This document shows positions 5,912 through 13,383 of a stretch of DNA of 22,559 nt, one piece after another; positions within the stretch are counted from its first letter, which is position 1, and each line of letters starts with the position of its first letter. Source of the DNA: Bin87 sp034428455 (GTDB lineage: Bacteria; Chloroflexota; Dehalococcoidia; Lucifugimonadales; UBA3495); assembly GCA_034428455.1 (NCBI GenBank), contig DAOUHZ010000164.1, positions 1 through 22,559 of the forward strand, in the 5' to 3' direction. Position numbers and translations under genes: made by a program. Under the pieces are notes generated by a model, which was given only the letters and a program-made list of their open reading frames with translations, did not search any database and was not told where the DNA came from.

Positions 5912-7060
5912 CTAAACTTTCCCGCCAGCCGGCGGGATACGCGCCACTGCTATGGTAGCACGGTCGGATTTGGCGCGAGGTACGATCACCCCTTCGGCTC
6001 CCGAGGCCAGCATGGCGGCCGGCTCGGCGACGCCGAACACTCCCAGCAAGTCCAGCGCGGCGGATGATGTGGGTTGATGGACACCGGATGCGCTGCGTCC
6101 CGTGGAACGTGCGTGCGCGACCGAGTTCAACTGAGCGCTGTCGTATGTCTCAATGGGCACGGAGCGCGACTCGGCAAGGGCGAGAATGCCGGCTTCGTCG
6201 GCCTTGATGTCGGCCGTAGCGATTTTGGCGAGACTCATGGCCGCCAGGCCGTGCTCTTCAAGGGTGTGGAGCAGCAATTCGCGGAGATGCCCTTCCGACA
6301 CCCCGCGCCGGCAGCCCACTCCCGCCACCAGTGTCGGCGGGCGGTAGGTGACTAAGGGGCGTCCGGTTTCCAGCGCAAAAAGCCGGTCCGATACGATGAG
6401 GGCTGCTGCGTAACGGGGGTCCTGTGCATCGGACAGGTAGGTTACGGGAAATATGCTCGCCGATAATGGAGTCCCATCAGGCCACGAGACGCCCGCTTCG
6501 GGGTCGATCCACAGGGCCACCGGATCGCGGTTGACCACTGCGGCCGCCGCGCGGGTCAGGTCGGTAGGGGTTGCTTCGATACGCCACCCCACGTCACGTC
6601 CCACCAGGTCGATCGCCGTAACGTCCAGTGCATCGGACGCCGAGGTAACGACAGCCTGCGCGCCGATGGCATCAGCAACCCGGTGGGCCAGGGCATCGGC
6701 CCCGCCGACGTGTCCGGACAACACGCTCACGGCGTAGCGTCCGGCATCGTCCACGCAAACCACCGCCGGGTCCTGGCGCTTGCTTCCCAGCGCCGGGGCC
6801 AGCAGCCGCACCGTTGCGCCAATGGGCAGAAAGACCACCAGCGCGCCGTGCCGCGAGAACAGGTCCTGAATCACCGGGCGCAGGGGCAGATCGTAATACC
6901 GATGCCCTTCATCGCTGGCGGACGAATTCCCGCCGGTTCGCCGTTCCAGGTAGAGCGCAGCGTCGGGCAGCGACGATGCCAGACGCCGCGCCAGAGCAGC
7001 CCCCGGACGGGAAACCGCCACGATGGCGGTTTGGGTCGAGGCAACGTCCGTATCGGGCAT
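5912..7060 (-). CDS. cbiG: Cobalt-precorrin-5A hydrolase (CbiG)
   Basis: CbiG opens the delta-lactone of cobalt-precorrin-5A, releasing acetaldehyde, a step of the anaerobic (early-cobalt) corrin pathway. The N-terminal domain shows GALVVFLPIGATVRLLAP, DPAVVCVDDAGR, SVLSGHVGGADALAHRVA and GAQAVVTSASD. A middle linker follows, then a CobE/CbiG C-terminal domain from about residue 240 (LVAGVGCRRGVSEGHL, SLAKIATADIKADEAGI). Length is 382 aa, normal for a two-domain CbiG. ATG 7060 lies 12 nt after the cbiF stop and has no clear Shine-Dalgarno, so it may rely on coupling. Confidence 0.92.
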   Translation of the reverse strand: MPDTDVASTQTAIVAVSRPGAALARRLASSLPDAALYLERRTGGNSSASDEGHRYYDLPLRPVIQDLFSRHGALVVFLPIGATVRLLAPALGSKRQDPAVVCVDDAGRYAVSVLSGHVGGADALAHRVADAIGAQAVVTSASDALDVTAIDLVGRDVGWRIEATPTDLTRAAAAVVNRDPVALWIDPEAGVSWPDGTPLSASIFPVTYLSDAQDPRYAAALIVSDRLFALETGRPLVTYRPPTLVAGVGCRRGVSEGHLRELLLHTLEEHGLAAMSLAKIATADIKADEAGILALAESRSVPIETYDSAQLNSVAHARSTGRSASGVHQPTSSAALDLLGVFGVAEPAAMLASGAEGVIVPRAKSDRATIAVARIPPAGGKV

Positions 7061-7072
7061 AGCAAATGGCGG

Positions 7073-7966
7073 CTAGTCGTCGCCGGCCGAGGTATGAACC
7101 GCGCGTTCCGGTTGCACTTCGTACCCGCCGGCCTCGTAGAGATCGGTACGATCCGCGTCCGCGTGGTCGCCCTGTCCGGCGCGGCGGTAAAGGTGAGTGT
7201 ACTCGTCAGAATAGAGGTGGGACACGGCGACCCGCTGGTCGGACTCGGGGTCCAGCAGATTGGGGTCCACCGCCTTGCCGACGATGATCAGGGCCTGCAG
7301 GGTGATTTTGGCGTCGCGCACCTTCTGGGCGATGTCGGTCAAGGTGCCGCGAATGATCTGCTGGTCCGGCCAGCCCACGCGGTAGGCCACCGCCACCGGC
7401 GTGTCAGCGGGATAGCCTGCTTCCTGGAGTTGGTTGGCGATGCGGAACATGCGGGTGACGCTGAGGAAAATAACCAGCGTGCTGCCGTGGCGGGCCAGGC
7501 TGACCAGGTCCTCTCCCTCGGGCATGGGCACGCGTCCCTCGGCGCGGGTCATGATTACCGTCTGCGAAACCTCGGGCACGGTCAGCTCGGACTTGAGCAC
7601 CGCGGCCGCGGCAAAAGCGGCGCTGACGCCGGGGATGATCTCGTAGTCGACGCCTTCACTTTCCAGGACCCGCATCTGCTCCAGGGTGGCGCCGTACAGC
7701 GACGGGTCCCCGCTCTGTATGCGGGCGACGGTCTTGCCCTCGGCCACGGCCTCCAGGGTTACCTGCATGATCTCAGGCAGGGCCATCACCTTGCTGCCGT
7801 AGATCGCGGCTCCGGGCTTGGCGTAACCGGCGATCTCTTCCGGCACCAGCGAGTCGGCGTAGATGATCACATCCGCGTCGTCGATGATCCGCTTGGCCTT
7901 GAGGGTCAGCAGCTCGGGATCTCCCGGGCCGGCGCCGATGATGTAGACCTTGCCGTCGTTCGCCAT
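7073..7966 (-). CDS. cbiF: Cobalt-precorrin-4 C11-methyltransferase (CbiF/CobM)
   Basis: Tetrapyrrole methylase acting at C11. Visible marks: GAGPGDPELLT at residues 11-21, YADSLV (36-41), SGDPSLYGA (85-93), GVSAAFAAAAVL, RVPMPEGE (the CbiF loop usually R-T-P-M-P) and QALIIVGKAVD. The conserved end of the family (YSDEYTHLYRR) is followed by about 35 extra polar residues rich in Asp, Glu and His, which most CbiF proteins of about 255 aa lack. ATG 7966 has GGAGG 9 nt upstream. It follows cbiL by 29 nt and precedes cbiG by 12 nt. Confidence 0.94.
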   Translation of the reverse strand: MANDGKVYIIGAGPGDPELLTLKAKRIIDDADVIIYADSLVPEEIAGYAKPGAAIYGSKVMALPEIMQVTLEAVAEGKTVARIQSGDPSLYGATLEQMRVLESEGVDYEIIPGVSAAFAAAAVLKSELTVPEVSQTVIMTRAEGRVPMPEGEDLVSLARHGSTLVIFLSVTRMFRIANQLQEAGYPADTPVAVAYRVGWPDQQIIRGTLTDIAQKVRDAKITLQALIIVGKAVDPNLLDPESDQRVAVSHLYSDEYTHLYRRAGQGDHADADRTDLYEAGGYEVQPERAVHTSAGDD

Positions 7967-7995
7967 GTGGTCGTGCCTCCGTAGTGTCGGGGTAG

Positions 7996-8712
7996 TCAGC
8001 GTCGGATGATGAGCAGGGAGAAGTAGTCCAGGTCCTCTGCGGACAGTTCCTGGATGTTGCGGACCACGCGTTCGCTTTCGGTGGTGGCACGGCGCACGTA
8101 GATGGTGCGTCCGGACAGGCCCAGGCGCTCCAGGTTCGCCAGGGCGTCCAGCAGGGTCCGGTTGACCTTCATCAGGACGATGGTGTCGTAGAGGGCGATG
8201 GCCTCGCGCAGATCGTCGATGCCGTACACCGCCGGCAGGATGGCCAGGCGCTGGCCATGATGCACCAGGGGCGCCGCCGCCGAAGCGGCCGCTGCCATAA
8301 CCGACGACACCCCCGGCACCACCTCCACCGAAAGGTGCGGGTACTCCTCCTGGATGGTTTCCAGCACGTAGGCGAAGGTGCTGTACAGCATCGGGTCGCC
8401 TTCGGTGATGAAGGCCACGTCGCTGCCGGCCTCCAGGCGGGTGGCCAGCTCGCGGGCGGCGGCGCGCCAGACCTCACCGGCGGCGGCTTCATCGTTGGTG
8501 GGGAATTTGGCCCGCACCACCTCCTGCCGCTCCTCGTCGATGATGCCTTTGATGATTGTGTAGGCGTAGCTCTCGGAGCTGATCCCGGCCTGCGGCACCC
8601 AGATGACGGGGACGGATTGCAGCACCCGCTGCGCCTTCACGGTCAGCAGTTCCGGGTCGCCGGGGCCGACGCCAACGCCGTAGAGGCGTCCGGTTTGGGA
8701 GCCTGTGGTCAT
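7996..8712 (-). CDS. cbiL: Cobalt-precorrin-2 C20-methyltransferase (CbiL/CobI)
   Basis: Methylates C20 of cobalt-precorrin-2, the first dedicated ring methylation. Seen here: GRLYGVGVGPGDPELLTVKA near the start, the CbiL-type ESYAYTI, FITEGDPMLYSTFAYV (the TEGDP-x-x-YS signature), VEVVPGVSSVMAAAA and VLMKVNR. Length is 238 aa. I chose ATG 8712, which overlaps the cbiT stop as ATGA; an in-frame GTG at 8727 would extend it five codons into cbiT. Coupled translation with cbiT is likely. Confidence 0.94.
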   Translation of the reverse strand: MTTGSQTGRLYGVGVGPGDPELLTVKAQRVLQSVPVIWVPQAGISSESYAYTIIKGIIDEERQEVVRAKFPTNDEAAAGEVWRAAARELATRLEAGSDVAFITEGDPMLYSTFAYVLETIQEEYPHLSVEVVPGVSSVMAAAASAAAPLVHHGQRLAILPAVYGIDDLREAIALYDTIVLMKVNRTLLDALANLERLGLSGRTIYVRRATTESERVVRNIQELSAEDLDYFSLLIIRR

Positions 8713-9335
8713 TCCTTTTGCCCCCACACGATGAATACCGGGTTCATGGCTTCCAGCCGCAATGCGCCGTCGGGCAGCTCCCGACCGCGGGCGGCGGATA
8801 CAACGGTCATTTCCGGCGACATGCCGGCGTCCCGCAAAGTTGAGTAGGTTGCATTGGCCCGCTCCATGACGGCGAAATTGGCTACCACCCGTCCTCCCGT
8901 GCGTAGACGCCGGAGCACCGACCCCAGGATTTCCGGCATGGCGGTTCCGCCGCCACCGATGAATACCGCGTCCGGGTCGGGCAGTTCGCTCAGAGCATCG
9001 GGCGCCGCGCCGATAACCACCGAGACGCGACCATCGCCATAGCGGGCCACGTTGTTCCGGAGCAGGTCCGCGCTGTCGGCATCCTTGTCGATGGCGTAGA
9101 CGCAGCCGCGGTGGGCGATGCGCGCCGCTTCCACGGCGACGGAGCCGGTGCCCGCCCCGATGTCCCAGACCAGGCTGTCCGGGCGCAGTTGCAAGGCGTA
9201 CAGGCTCACCGCCCTCACCTCCGACTTGGTGATCTGGCCGCGCAACGGCCGGCGCTGCTCCAACGCGTCGTCGGATAGCCCCAACGCCCGACCGGTGTCC
9301 AGCGCGGTCTCCACGGCGAGGTCAGCCCTGGCCAT
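8709..9335 (-). CDS. cbiT: Cobalt-precorrin-6B C15-methyltransferase/decarboxylase (CbiT)
   Basis: CbiT methylates C15 and removes the C12 acetate carboxyl of precorrin-6B/7. The protein shows GQITKSEVRA (residues 33-42), the SAM-binding motif I VWDIGAGTGSVAVEAA (56-71), an acidic end of strand 2 (AIDKD) and AVFIGGGGTAMPEIL. Length is 208 aa, a stand-alone CbiT. There is no CbiE domain fused in front and none nearby. The start is ATG 9335, which overlaps the end of cbiD by 14 nt; a longer frame to 9455 would lie inside cbiD and is not family-like. Confidence 0.92.
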   Translation of the reverse strand: MARADLAVETALDTGRALGLSDDALEQRRPLRGQITKSEVRAVSLYALQLRPDSLVWDIGAGTGSVAVEAARIAHRGCVYAIDKDADSADLLRNNVARYGDGRVSVVIGAAPDALSELPDPDAVFIGGGGTAMPEILGSVLRRLRTGGRVVANFAVMERANATYSTLRDAGMSPEMTVVSAARGRELPDGALRLEAMNPVFIVWGQKE

Positions 9336-10551
9336 CAACCACCGCTGCCGACGTGGGCCGCATGGGGATACCGTCCGGGGACGTGCTCGCCGATCCCAAG
9401 AGGTTGCCTTCAAAGTCGAAACACAAGGCGTCGACGATGATCGCATCGCCGCCATCGCCCAGGTATTTCTGAGCTTCCGAGCACACCATCTGGCACATCA
9501 GGGGGAACACTCCCATGACGTCGTGCTCCTGGGCCAGTTCCTGGAAGTGACGGCCGCTGGCGGCATCGGCCATCTCTGCTTGCAGCTCAGCGGACGCGCC
9601 GCACTGTCCGGCGAGATCTGCCAGGAAACCGCAATCGACCTGGTTGCCGGCGACGTGGGTTACGAAATACCCCATGGCCATCTTGGAGAACTTGCCCACC
9701 ATGCCCACGTGGGCCACCCGCTTGATGCCCTTGTTCACGCACCGCTTCATGGACGGCCCGGAGAAGATGCCGGCCTCGATGTAGGCCATGTCCGGCAAAT
9801 CCAGCAACCGGCGGGTGTATTCTTCGCTGCGCGTCCCGGTGGACAGCACCAGGTGATCGAGGTTGTTGGCCGAGGCCACGTCGATGGCCAGGTGAACGCT
9901 GGCGCGCCAGGCCGCCGTGCTGAAGGGCTGCACCACGCCAGTGCTGCCCAGGATGCTGATGCCGTTCAGCACGCCCAGCCTGGCGTTGGTGGTCTGCTTG
10001 GCGATCTCCTCGCCGTCGGGAACAGAGATGCGGGCGCGGACGCCGGTATCGGCCGGCCAGCCGCATTCCTCCAGACCTTCCGCCACGGCGTCAGCCATCA
10101 TGCGGCGGGGGACCCGCGTCACGGCCGGCTCGCCCACCTCGATGCCGGTGCCGGGTCGCGTCACCGTGCCCACGCCCGGACCCCCGGTAATCTGGAGGCC
10201 CTTGTTGCCGTCGGGCAGCCGCCACACGCCCACCACGATCTCCGCGCCGTGGGTCACGTCGGGGTCGTCGCCGCCGTCCTTGATGGCAGAGCAGCGGACG
10301 CCTTCCGCCGGTTCCATGGGCCAGCTGTTGTGCACCTTGAGGGTGGCTCGGCCAGTCCCGCCGGGCAAAGGTACGGACACCTCATCGGGAGCATGGCCGG
10401 ACAGCATCAGGATGACCGCAGCCTTGGCCGCCGCCGCCGCCGTGGTGCCGGTGGTGTAGCCAGTCCGCATCCCGCGAGGGTCGCGCTTGGTTGGGCGCGA
10501 GTAATCGCTTTCGGGCCGTTCGGAGTCGTTATTCCGGGCTGCGTCGGACAT
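9322..10551 (-). CDS. cbiD: Cobalt-precorrin-5B C1-methyltransferase (CbiD)
   Basis: CbiD methylates C1 in the anaerobic corrin pathway. It carries the hallmark N-terminal RTGYTTGTTAAAAAKAA, AIKDGGDDPDVTHGAEI, GLQITGGPGVGTVTRPG, RISVPDGEEIAKQTTNARLG (split here), GVLNGISILGSTGVVQPFS, VLSTGTRSEEY and GMVGKFSKMAMG. The length of about 409 aa is normal. Both GTG 10560 and ATG 10551 are in frame; neither has a good ribosome site, and I prefer the ATG. It starts 52 nt after the Uma2-like gene, so it may have its own promoter or be read through. Confidence 0.94.
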   Translation of the reverse strand: MSDAARNNDSERPESDYSRPTKRDPRGMRTGYTTGTTAAAAAKAAVILMLSGHAPDEVSVPLPGGTGRATLKVHNSWPMEPAEGVRCSAIKDGGDDPDVTHGAEIVVGVWRLPDGNKGLQITGGPGVGTVTRPGTGIEVGEPAVTRVPRRMMADAVAEGLEECGWPADTGVRARISVPDGEEIAKQTTNARLGVLNGISILGSTGVVQPFSTAAWRASVHLAIDVASANNLDHLVLSTGTRSEEYTRRLLDLPDMAYIEAGIFSGPSMKRCVNKGIKRVAHVGMVGKFSKMAMGYFVTHVAGNQVDCGFLADLAGQCGASAELQAEMADAASGRHFQELAQEHDVMGVFPLMCQMVCSEAQKYLGDGGDAIIVDALCFDFEGNLLGSASTSPDGIPMRPTSAAVVDGQG

Positions 10552-10603
10552 AGTGTTCACTGTAGTATTTTACCGCTTCCGCAGAGAAGAGCGATTTTTC
10601 CCG

Positions 10604-11365
10604 TTAGCTCTCTGATTCCAGCCGGCGCACCCGCGCCCGCAGACGTTCATTTTCCGCCAACAATTCGGCTTGCCTGGCCTCATACGCCGCCCGTTCCGCT
10701 TCGTGTGCGGCACGCTCTTGCCGCCAGTTCTCCAGGTAGGTTTCGGCGGCCGGGTCATAGAAGCGGGGCCAACCCTCGTCCCAGCACAGGTACAACTCCA
10801 TCAGTTCGCTGTACCCTTTCAGGATGCCGTCGGGTTCAGTGGTCAGGTCCACCGGATGGTACGCGCCGTCGCGCAAAACCCACCCGGACATCGGTTCCCC
10901 GTGATGCTCCCCGCCACTGGGGTCGAACCGCCAGTATTCGAGGATGCCGACGGTGGCATATACCCGGTGCTTGGCGATGGTATCTTCGGAGCCGGTGCTT
11001 TCCGAACCCACTTCCAGGGCCAGATCGGGCGGCTTGCCCGCTTCCCAGGGGAGATAGAGCTTGCGCCGGCGGATTGCAGCCTGATCCACGCCGAAGGCCA
11101 GGTAGATGTCCGGCTGCCGGCGCACGTTCAGGTTGGTCGGGTCATAGCAGAGGATGGTGTTGCTGCTGAGGAACACGTCGGGACGAGTCATGAAGTCGGT
11201 GAACCGACTGTGCATGATACCGATGATTTCAGCTACGACGGGTTCCTGCTCCATGGCTTCTGGCATCGGCTCCGGCTCATCGGGGTTGTACTCCAGAGCG
11301 GCGTAATCGATCTCGCCCTTCTTGACATAGGGCAACATGGCAAATGTAGACGCTGTGGTGGTCAT
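10604..11365 (-). CDS. Uma2-family (DUF820) PD-(D/E)xK nuclease-like protein with C-terminal coiled coil
   Basis: A 253-aa member of the Uma2 family, which has a restriction-endonuclease-like fold and no settled physiological role. Visible family features: RRQPDIYLAF (Asp86), PPDLALEVGSES (Asp114, Glu118), then Asp128, Lys132 and Tyr136, and GILEYWRFD (140-148). The last ~40 residues form a charged coiled coil (AERAAYEARQAELLAENERL). ATG 11365 has AAGG 6 nt upstream. It sits between cbiX and cbiD on the same strand and has no known link to corrins. The active-site residues look intact. Confidence 0.88.
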   Translation of the reverse strand: MTTTASTFAMLPYVKKGEIDYAALEYNPDEPEPMPEAMEQEPVVAEIIGIMHSRFTDFMTRPDVFLSSNTILCYDPTNLNVRRQPDIYLAFGVDQAAIRRRKLYLPWEAGKPPDLALEVGSESTGSEDTIAKHRVYATVGILEYWRFDPSGGEHHGEPMSGWVLRDGAYHPVDLTTEPDGILKGYSELMELYLCWDEGWPRFYDPAAETYLENWRQERAAHEAERAAYEARQAELLAENERLRARVRRLESES

Positions 11366-11421
11366 GCCCGACCTTCCTCGGACCCGCGACTATGGTACTT
11401 CGATGGTATCACACCGGAATC

Positions 11422-12312
11422 TCAGGCCGCCCGAGCCTGCGCTTCGCGAACGCGGTCCCGGGCCACCGAGACCAACCGGTCGTCCACCCCCAGGGGCGGC
11501 GCCACCGACATGGGAATATCGGGATAGGCTTCCTGGAGCCTGTGCATGGTTCCCAGCACGTTGCGGCGCAAAATCATTCCGGGAAAGAAAACGTACGGCA
11601 CGCAGATGATGCTGCTCACACCCCTTTCGTCGACCAGCGCGGCGGCGGCGTGCTCCATGGTCGGATCGCCGTAATGGGACTGGGCCACTTCTACCGCGTA
11701 GCCATCGCCGAGGTCGCGCTCGACCCAACCACCTAGTTCTTTCAGCCAGAGGCAATCATCGTATCGGGTCTGGGTGCCGGCTTTGACCAGCAATATGCCC
11801 ACCGGCCCACTGTCAGCCGGCTCTCGCACCGCCTGAGGCAGTGCGGCGATGCGTTCACGCACCAACTCCGCGATGCGGATGTCCGCGCCCAGACCGTCGG
11901 CCAGCCGGACTTCAACGCCGGGCGTTTTGGCGGCGATGTCTTCCAGGACCTCATCCATTTCGAGGGTGGCGTGCTTGCCGTTGCCCAGCAGGTATGGGGC
12001 GATGACCACTCGGTTCAGGCCCGCGTCGGCCAGGATGGAAACGGCTTCCGGCGGGTGCGGCGGGAGAAACTCCAGGCAGGAGACGATGACCTGCTCCGCA
12101 TCGTCGGACAGAGAATCGGCCAGGCGGCTGGCCGCCTCCCACAGGCCGACCGGCGTGTTGGGACAGCCCAGACACCATGCCGGGAACCGGGGGCCGTCAG
12201 CGGCCCAGGCGCAGGAACACTCGTCACGACTGGCCCCGCGCTGGCTGCCGTGGCACAGCAGCACCACGCCCCAACCTCCGGATCCATTGTTGGCATCGTT
12301 AGCGTCGGCCAT
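11422..12312 (-). CDS. cbiX: CbiX-type sirohydrochlorin cobaltochelatase, two-domain, with Cys-rich insertion
   Basis: Inserts Co2+ into sirohydrochlorin. The N-terminal domain has VVLLCHGSQRG with the metal/proton-handling His21, and APYLLGNGKHATLEMDEV with His114 at the second ligand position. Directly after HGS comes an insertion holding Cys32-x-Cys34 and Cys47-x-x-Cys50. The C-terminal half repeats the fold (VPYVFFPGMILRR), but the HGS position reads VKAGTQ, so it seems catalytically degenerate. The 296-aa length fits a long CbiX. It starts 6 nt after cbiC. In Bacillus megaterium the long CbiX has a 4Fe-4S site near the C-terminus; here the Cys group is near the N-terminus, so the two may not be equivalent. 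Confidence 0.88.
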   Translation of the reverse strand: MADANDANNGSGGWGVVLLCHGSQRGASRDECSCAWAADGPRFPAWCLGCPNTPVGLWEAASRLADSLSDDAEQVIVSCLEFLPPHPPEAVSILADAGLNRVVIAPYLLGNGKHATLEMDEVLEDIAAKTPGVEVRLADGLGADIRIAELVRERIAALPQAVREPADSGPVGILLVKAGTQTRYDDCLWLKELGGWVERDLGDGYAVEVAQSHYGDPTMEHAAAALVDERGVSSIICVPYVFFPGMILRRNVLGTMHRLQEAYPDIPMSVAPPLGVDDRLVSVARDRVREAQARAA

Positions 12313-12318
12313 CGGGGT

Positions 12319-12966
12319 TCAGTCCTCCAGCAGGTCAAGCAGGGCGTTCACGGTGGCAGCAGCGGCAGAACTCCCCCCGCGTCGTCCCAGGATGGTGATG
12401 TGCGGCACGTCTCGCGCGGCCAATTCGGCCTTGGATTCAGGGCAGGCCACGAAGCCCACCGGCATCCCGATCACCGCAGCCGGCGACACCTGGCCGGCGT
12501 CAATCAGATCCAACAGGGCCAGCAGCGCAGTCGGCGCGTTGCCGATTGCCAGCACGGCGCCGTCCATCTGCGGCGCAAGCTCGCGCACGGCCGCGACGCT
12601 GCGGGTGGTGCCCTCCCGGCGGGCGCGCTCGGCGACCTCGGGGGCGTCGATGAGGCAAGCGGTCTCCACTCCGCGCCGGGCCAGCGCGGCCCGGGAGATG
12701 CCCACCTGCACCATGCGCACGTCGGTGACCACTCGCCGCGCTTCCCGCAATGATGCCAACGCCGCGTCAACGGCACCGTCGCTGAAGCGAACGTCGGCGG
12801 CGATCTCCGGGTCGCCTTCGGCGCGAACGATGCGGTGCAGCACGTAGCGCTCCGCTTCGGGCAGACCGGCCGCGTCAGCATCGCCGCGCAGGCTGTCGGC
12901 CACCATGACCAGGCTCTGCCGGTCGATCTCCTCCGGGAGCAGGGCGTATTTTTCAACGAGGGTCAT
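12319..12966 (-). CDS. cbiC: Cobalt-precorrin-8X methylmutase (CbiC/CobH), with an unusual active-site position
   Basis: CbiC moves the C11 methyl to C12, giving cobyrinate. The sequence matches the family at VVTDVRMVQVGISRAAL, AVLAIGNAPTALLAL, PAAVIGMPVGFVACPESK and ILGRRGGSSAAAATVNALL, and its 215-aa length is normal. In the N-terminal helix the family pattern R-(V/M)-I-H-(T/A)-x-G-D appears as RIVRAEGD, so the catalytic His position (His43 in Pseudomonas denitrificans CobH) is Arg48 (codon CGC). The only His nearby is His44, one turn earlier. Either activity is altered or another residue substitutes. It is first among the corrin genes, 29 nt after a retropepsin-like gene. Confidence 0.9.
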   Translation of the reverse strand: MTLVEKYALLPEEIDRQSLVMVADSLRGDADAAGLPEAERYVLHRIVRAEGDPEIAADVRFSDGAVDAALASLREARRVVTDVRMVQVGISRAALARRGVETACLIDAPEVAERARREGTTRSVAAVRELAPQMDGAVLAIGNAPTALLALLDLIDAGQVSPAAVIGMPVGFVACPESKAELAARDVPHITILGRRGGSSAAAATVNALLDLLED

Positions 12967-12995
12967 GTGGTCACAGTCGAATGGACGGTGTCAAA

Positions 12996-13361
12996 TCAGA
13001 GGTAGATTACACGCATGGGGATGACGCGCTGGTTGGCTTCGTCAACTTCCAGGACAAATCCTTCGGCCGACCACTCTCCCAGAGTAGGTTCGCAATCGTC
13101 AGCGCCAAAAATAACGCTGTGCAGGTAGTCCTCGCCATCAACGCGGAATTTGACCTCGCCTACTTGCAATCCGGTCTGGTACACCAGCGACATCGGCCAA
13201 CCCCAGGGCAGGTCATAAGGGCTCGGTTCCCAGCCTAGTTCTCGCAACACGTTCCCCGGCAATCGGGTGTATCTGGCTCCGGTATTGGCCTTAACCCGCA
13301 ACGGTTTCGCATACGAGCCGTTCTGGGCGCAAATGCCCAAAGTCACATTGAATGCGACCAT
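12996..13361 (-). CDS. Retropepsin-like (clan AA) protein with Asn at the catalytic Asp position
   Basis: A 121-aa protein clearly paralogous to the upstream gene at 13384-13740: shared TLGI near the N-terminus, TGA-x-Y-x-x-LPGN-(I/V)-LRELGWE, and a C-terminal LEVDEANQRVIP that aligns with LGVDPVNHRLIH. The clan AA motif D-T-G-A reads Asn26-Thr-Gly-Ala (codon AAT at 13286-13284), so proteolysis is not expected from a homodimer. The second motif (LGEWSAEGF) is also altered. ATG 13361 has AGGAGGG 5 nt upstream. It may be a regulatory or heterodimer partner of its neighbour, which is inference. Confidence 0.75.
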   Translation of the reverse strand: MVAFNVTLGICAQNGSYAKPLRVKANTGARYTRLPGNVLRELGWEPSPYDLPWGWPMSLVYQTGLQVGEVKFRVDGEDYLHSVIFGADDCEPTLGEWSAEGFVLEVDEANQRVIPMRVIYL

Positions 13362-13383
13362 GTCGTCCCTCCTCCGTTCGGTA

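Noticed and set aside
5921..5936. Inverted repeat CCCGCC/GGCGGG at the end of cbiG, considered as a terminator
   Set aside because: It lies in the last codons of cbiG, has no T-run on the minus strand, and the next gene starts right after it.
6683..7984. 433-codon plus-strand frame opposite cbiG and cbiF
   Set aside because: Antisense shadow of two well-recognised corrin genes; low-complexity Gly/His/Val composition.
10913..10919. GCCACTG, identical to the cobalamin riboswitch B12 box (another copy at 5943-5949)
   Set aside because: Both are on the plus strand inside minus-strand coding genes, with no surrounding riboswitch structure; chance matches.
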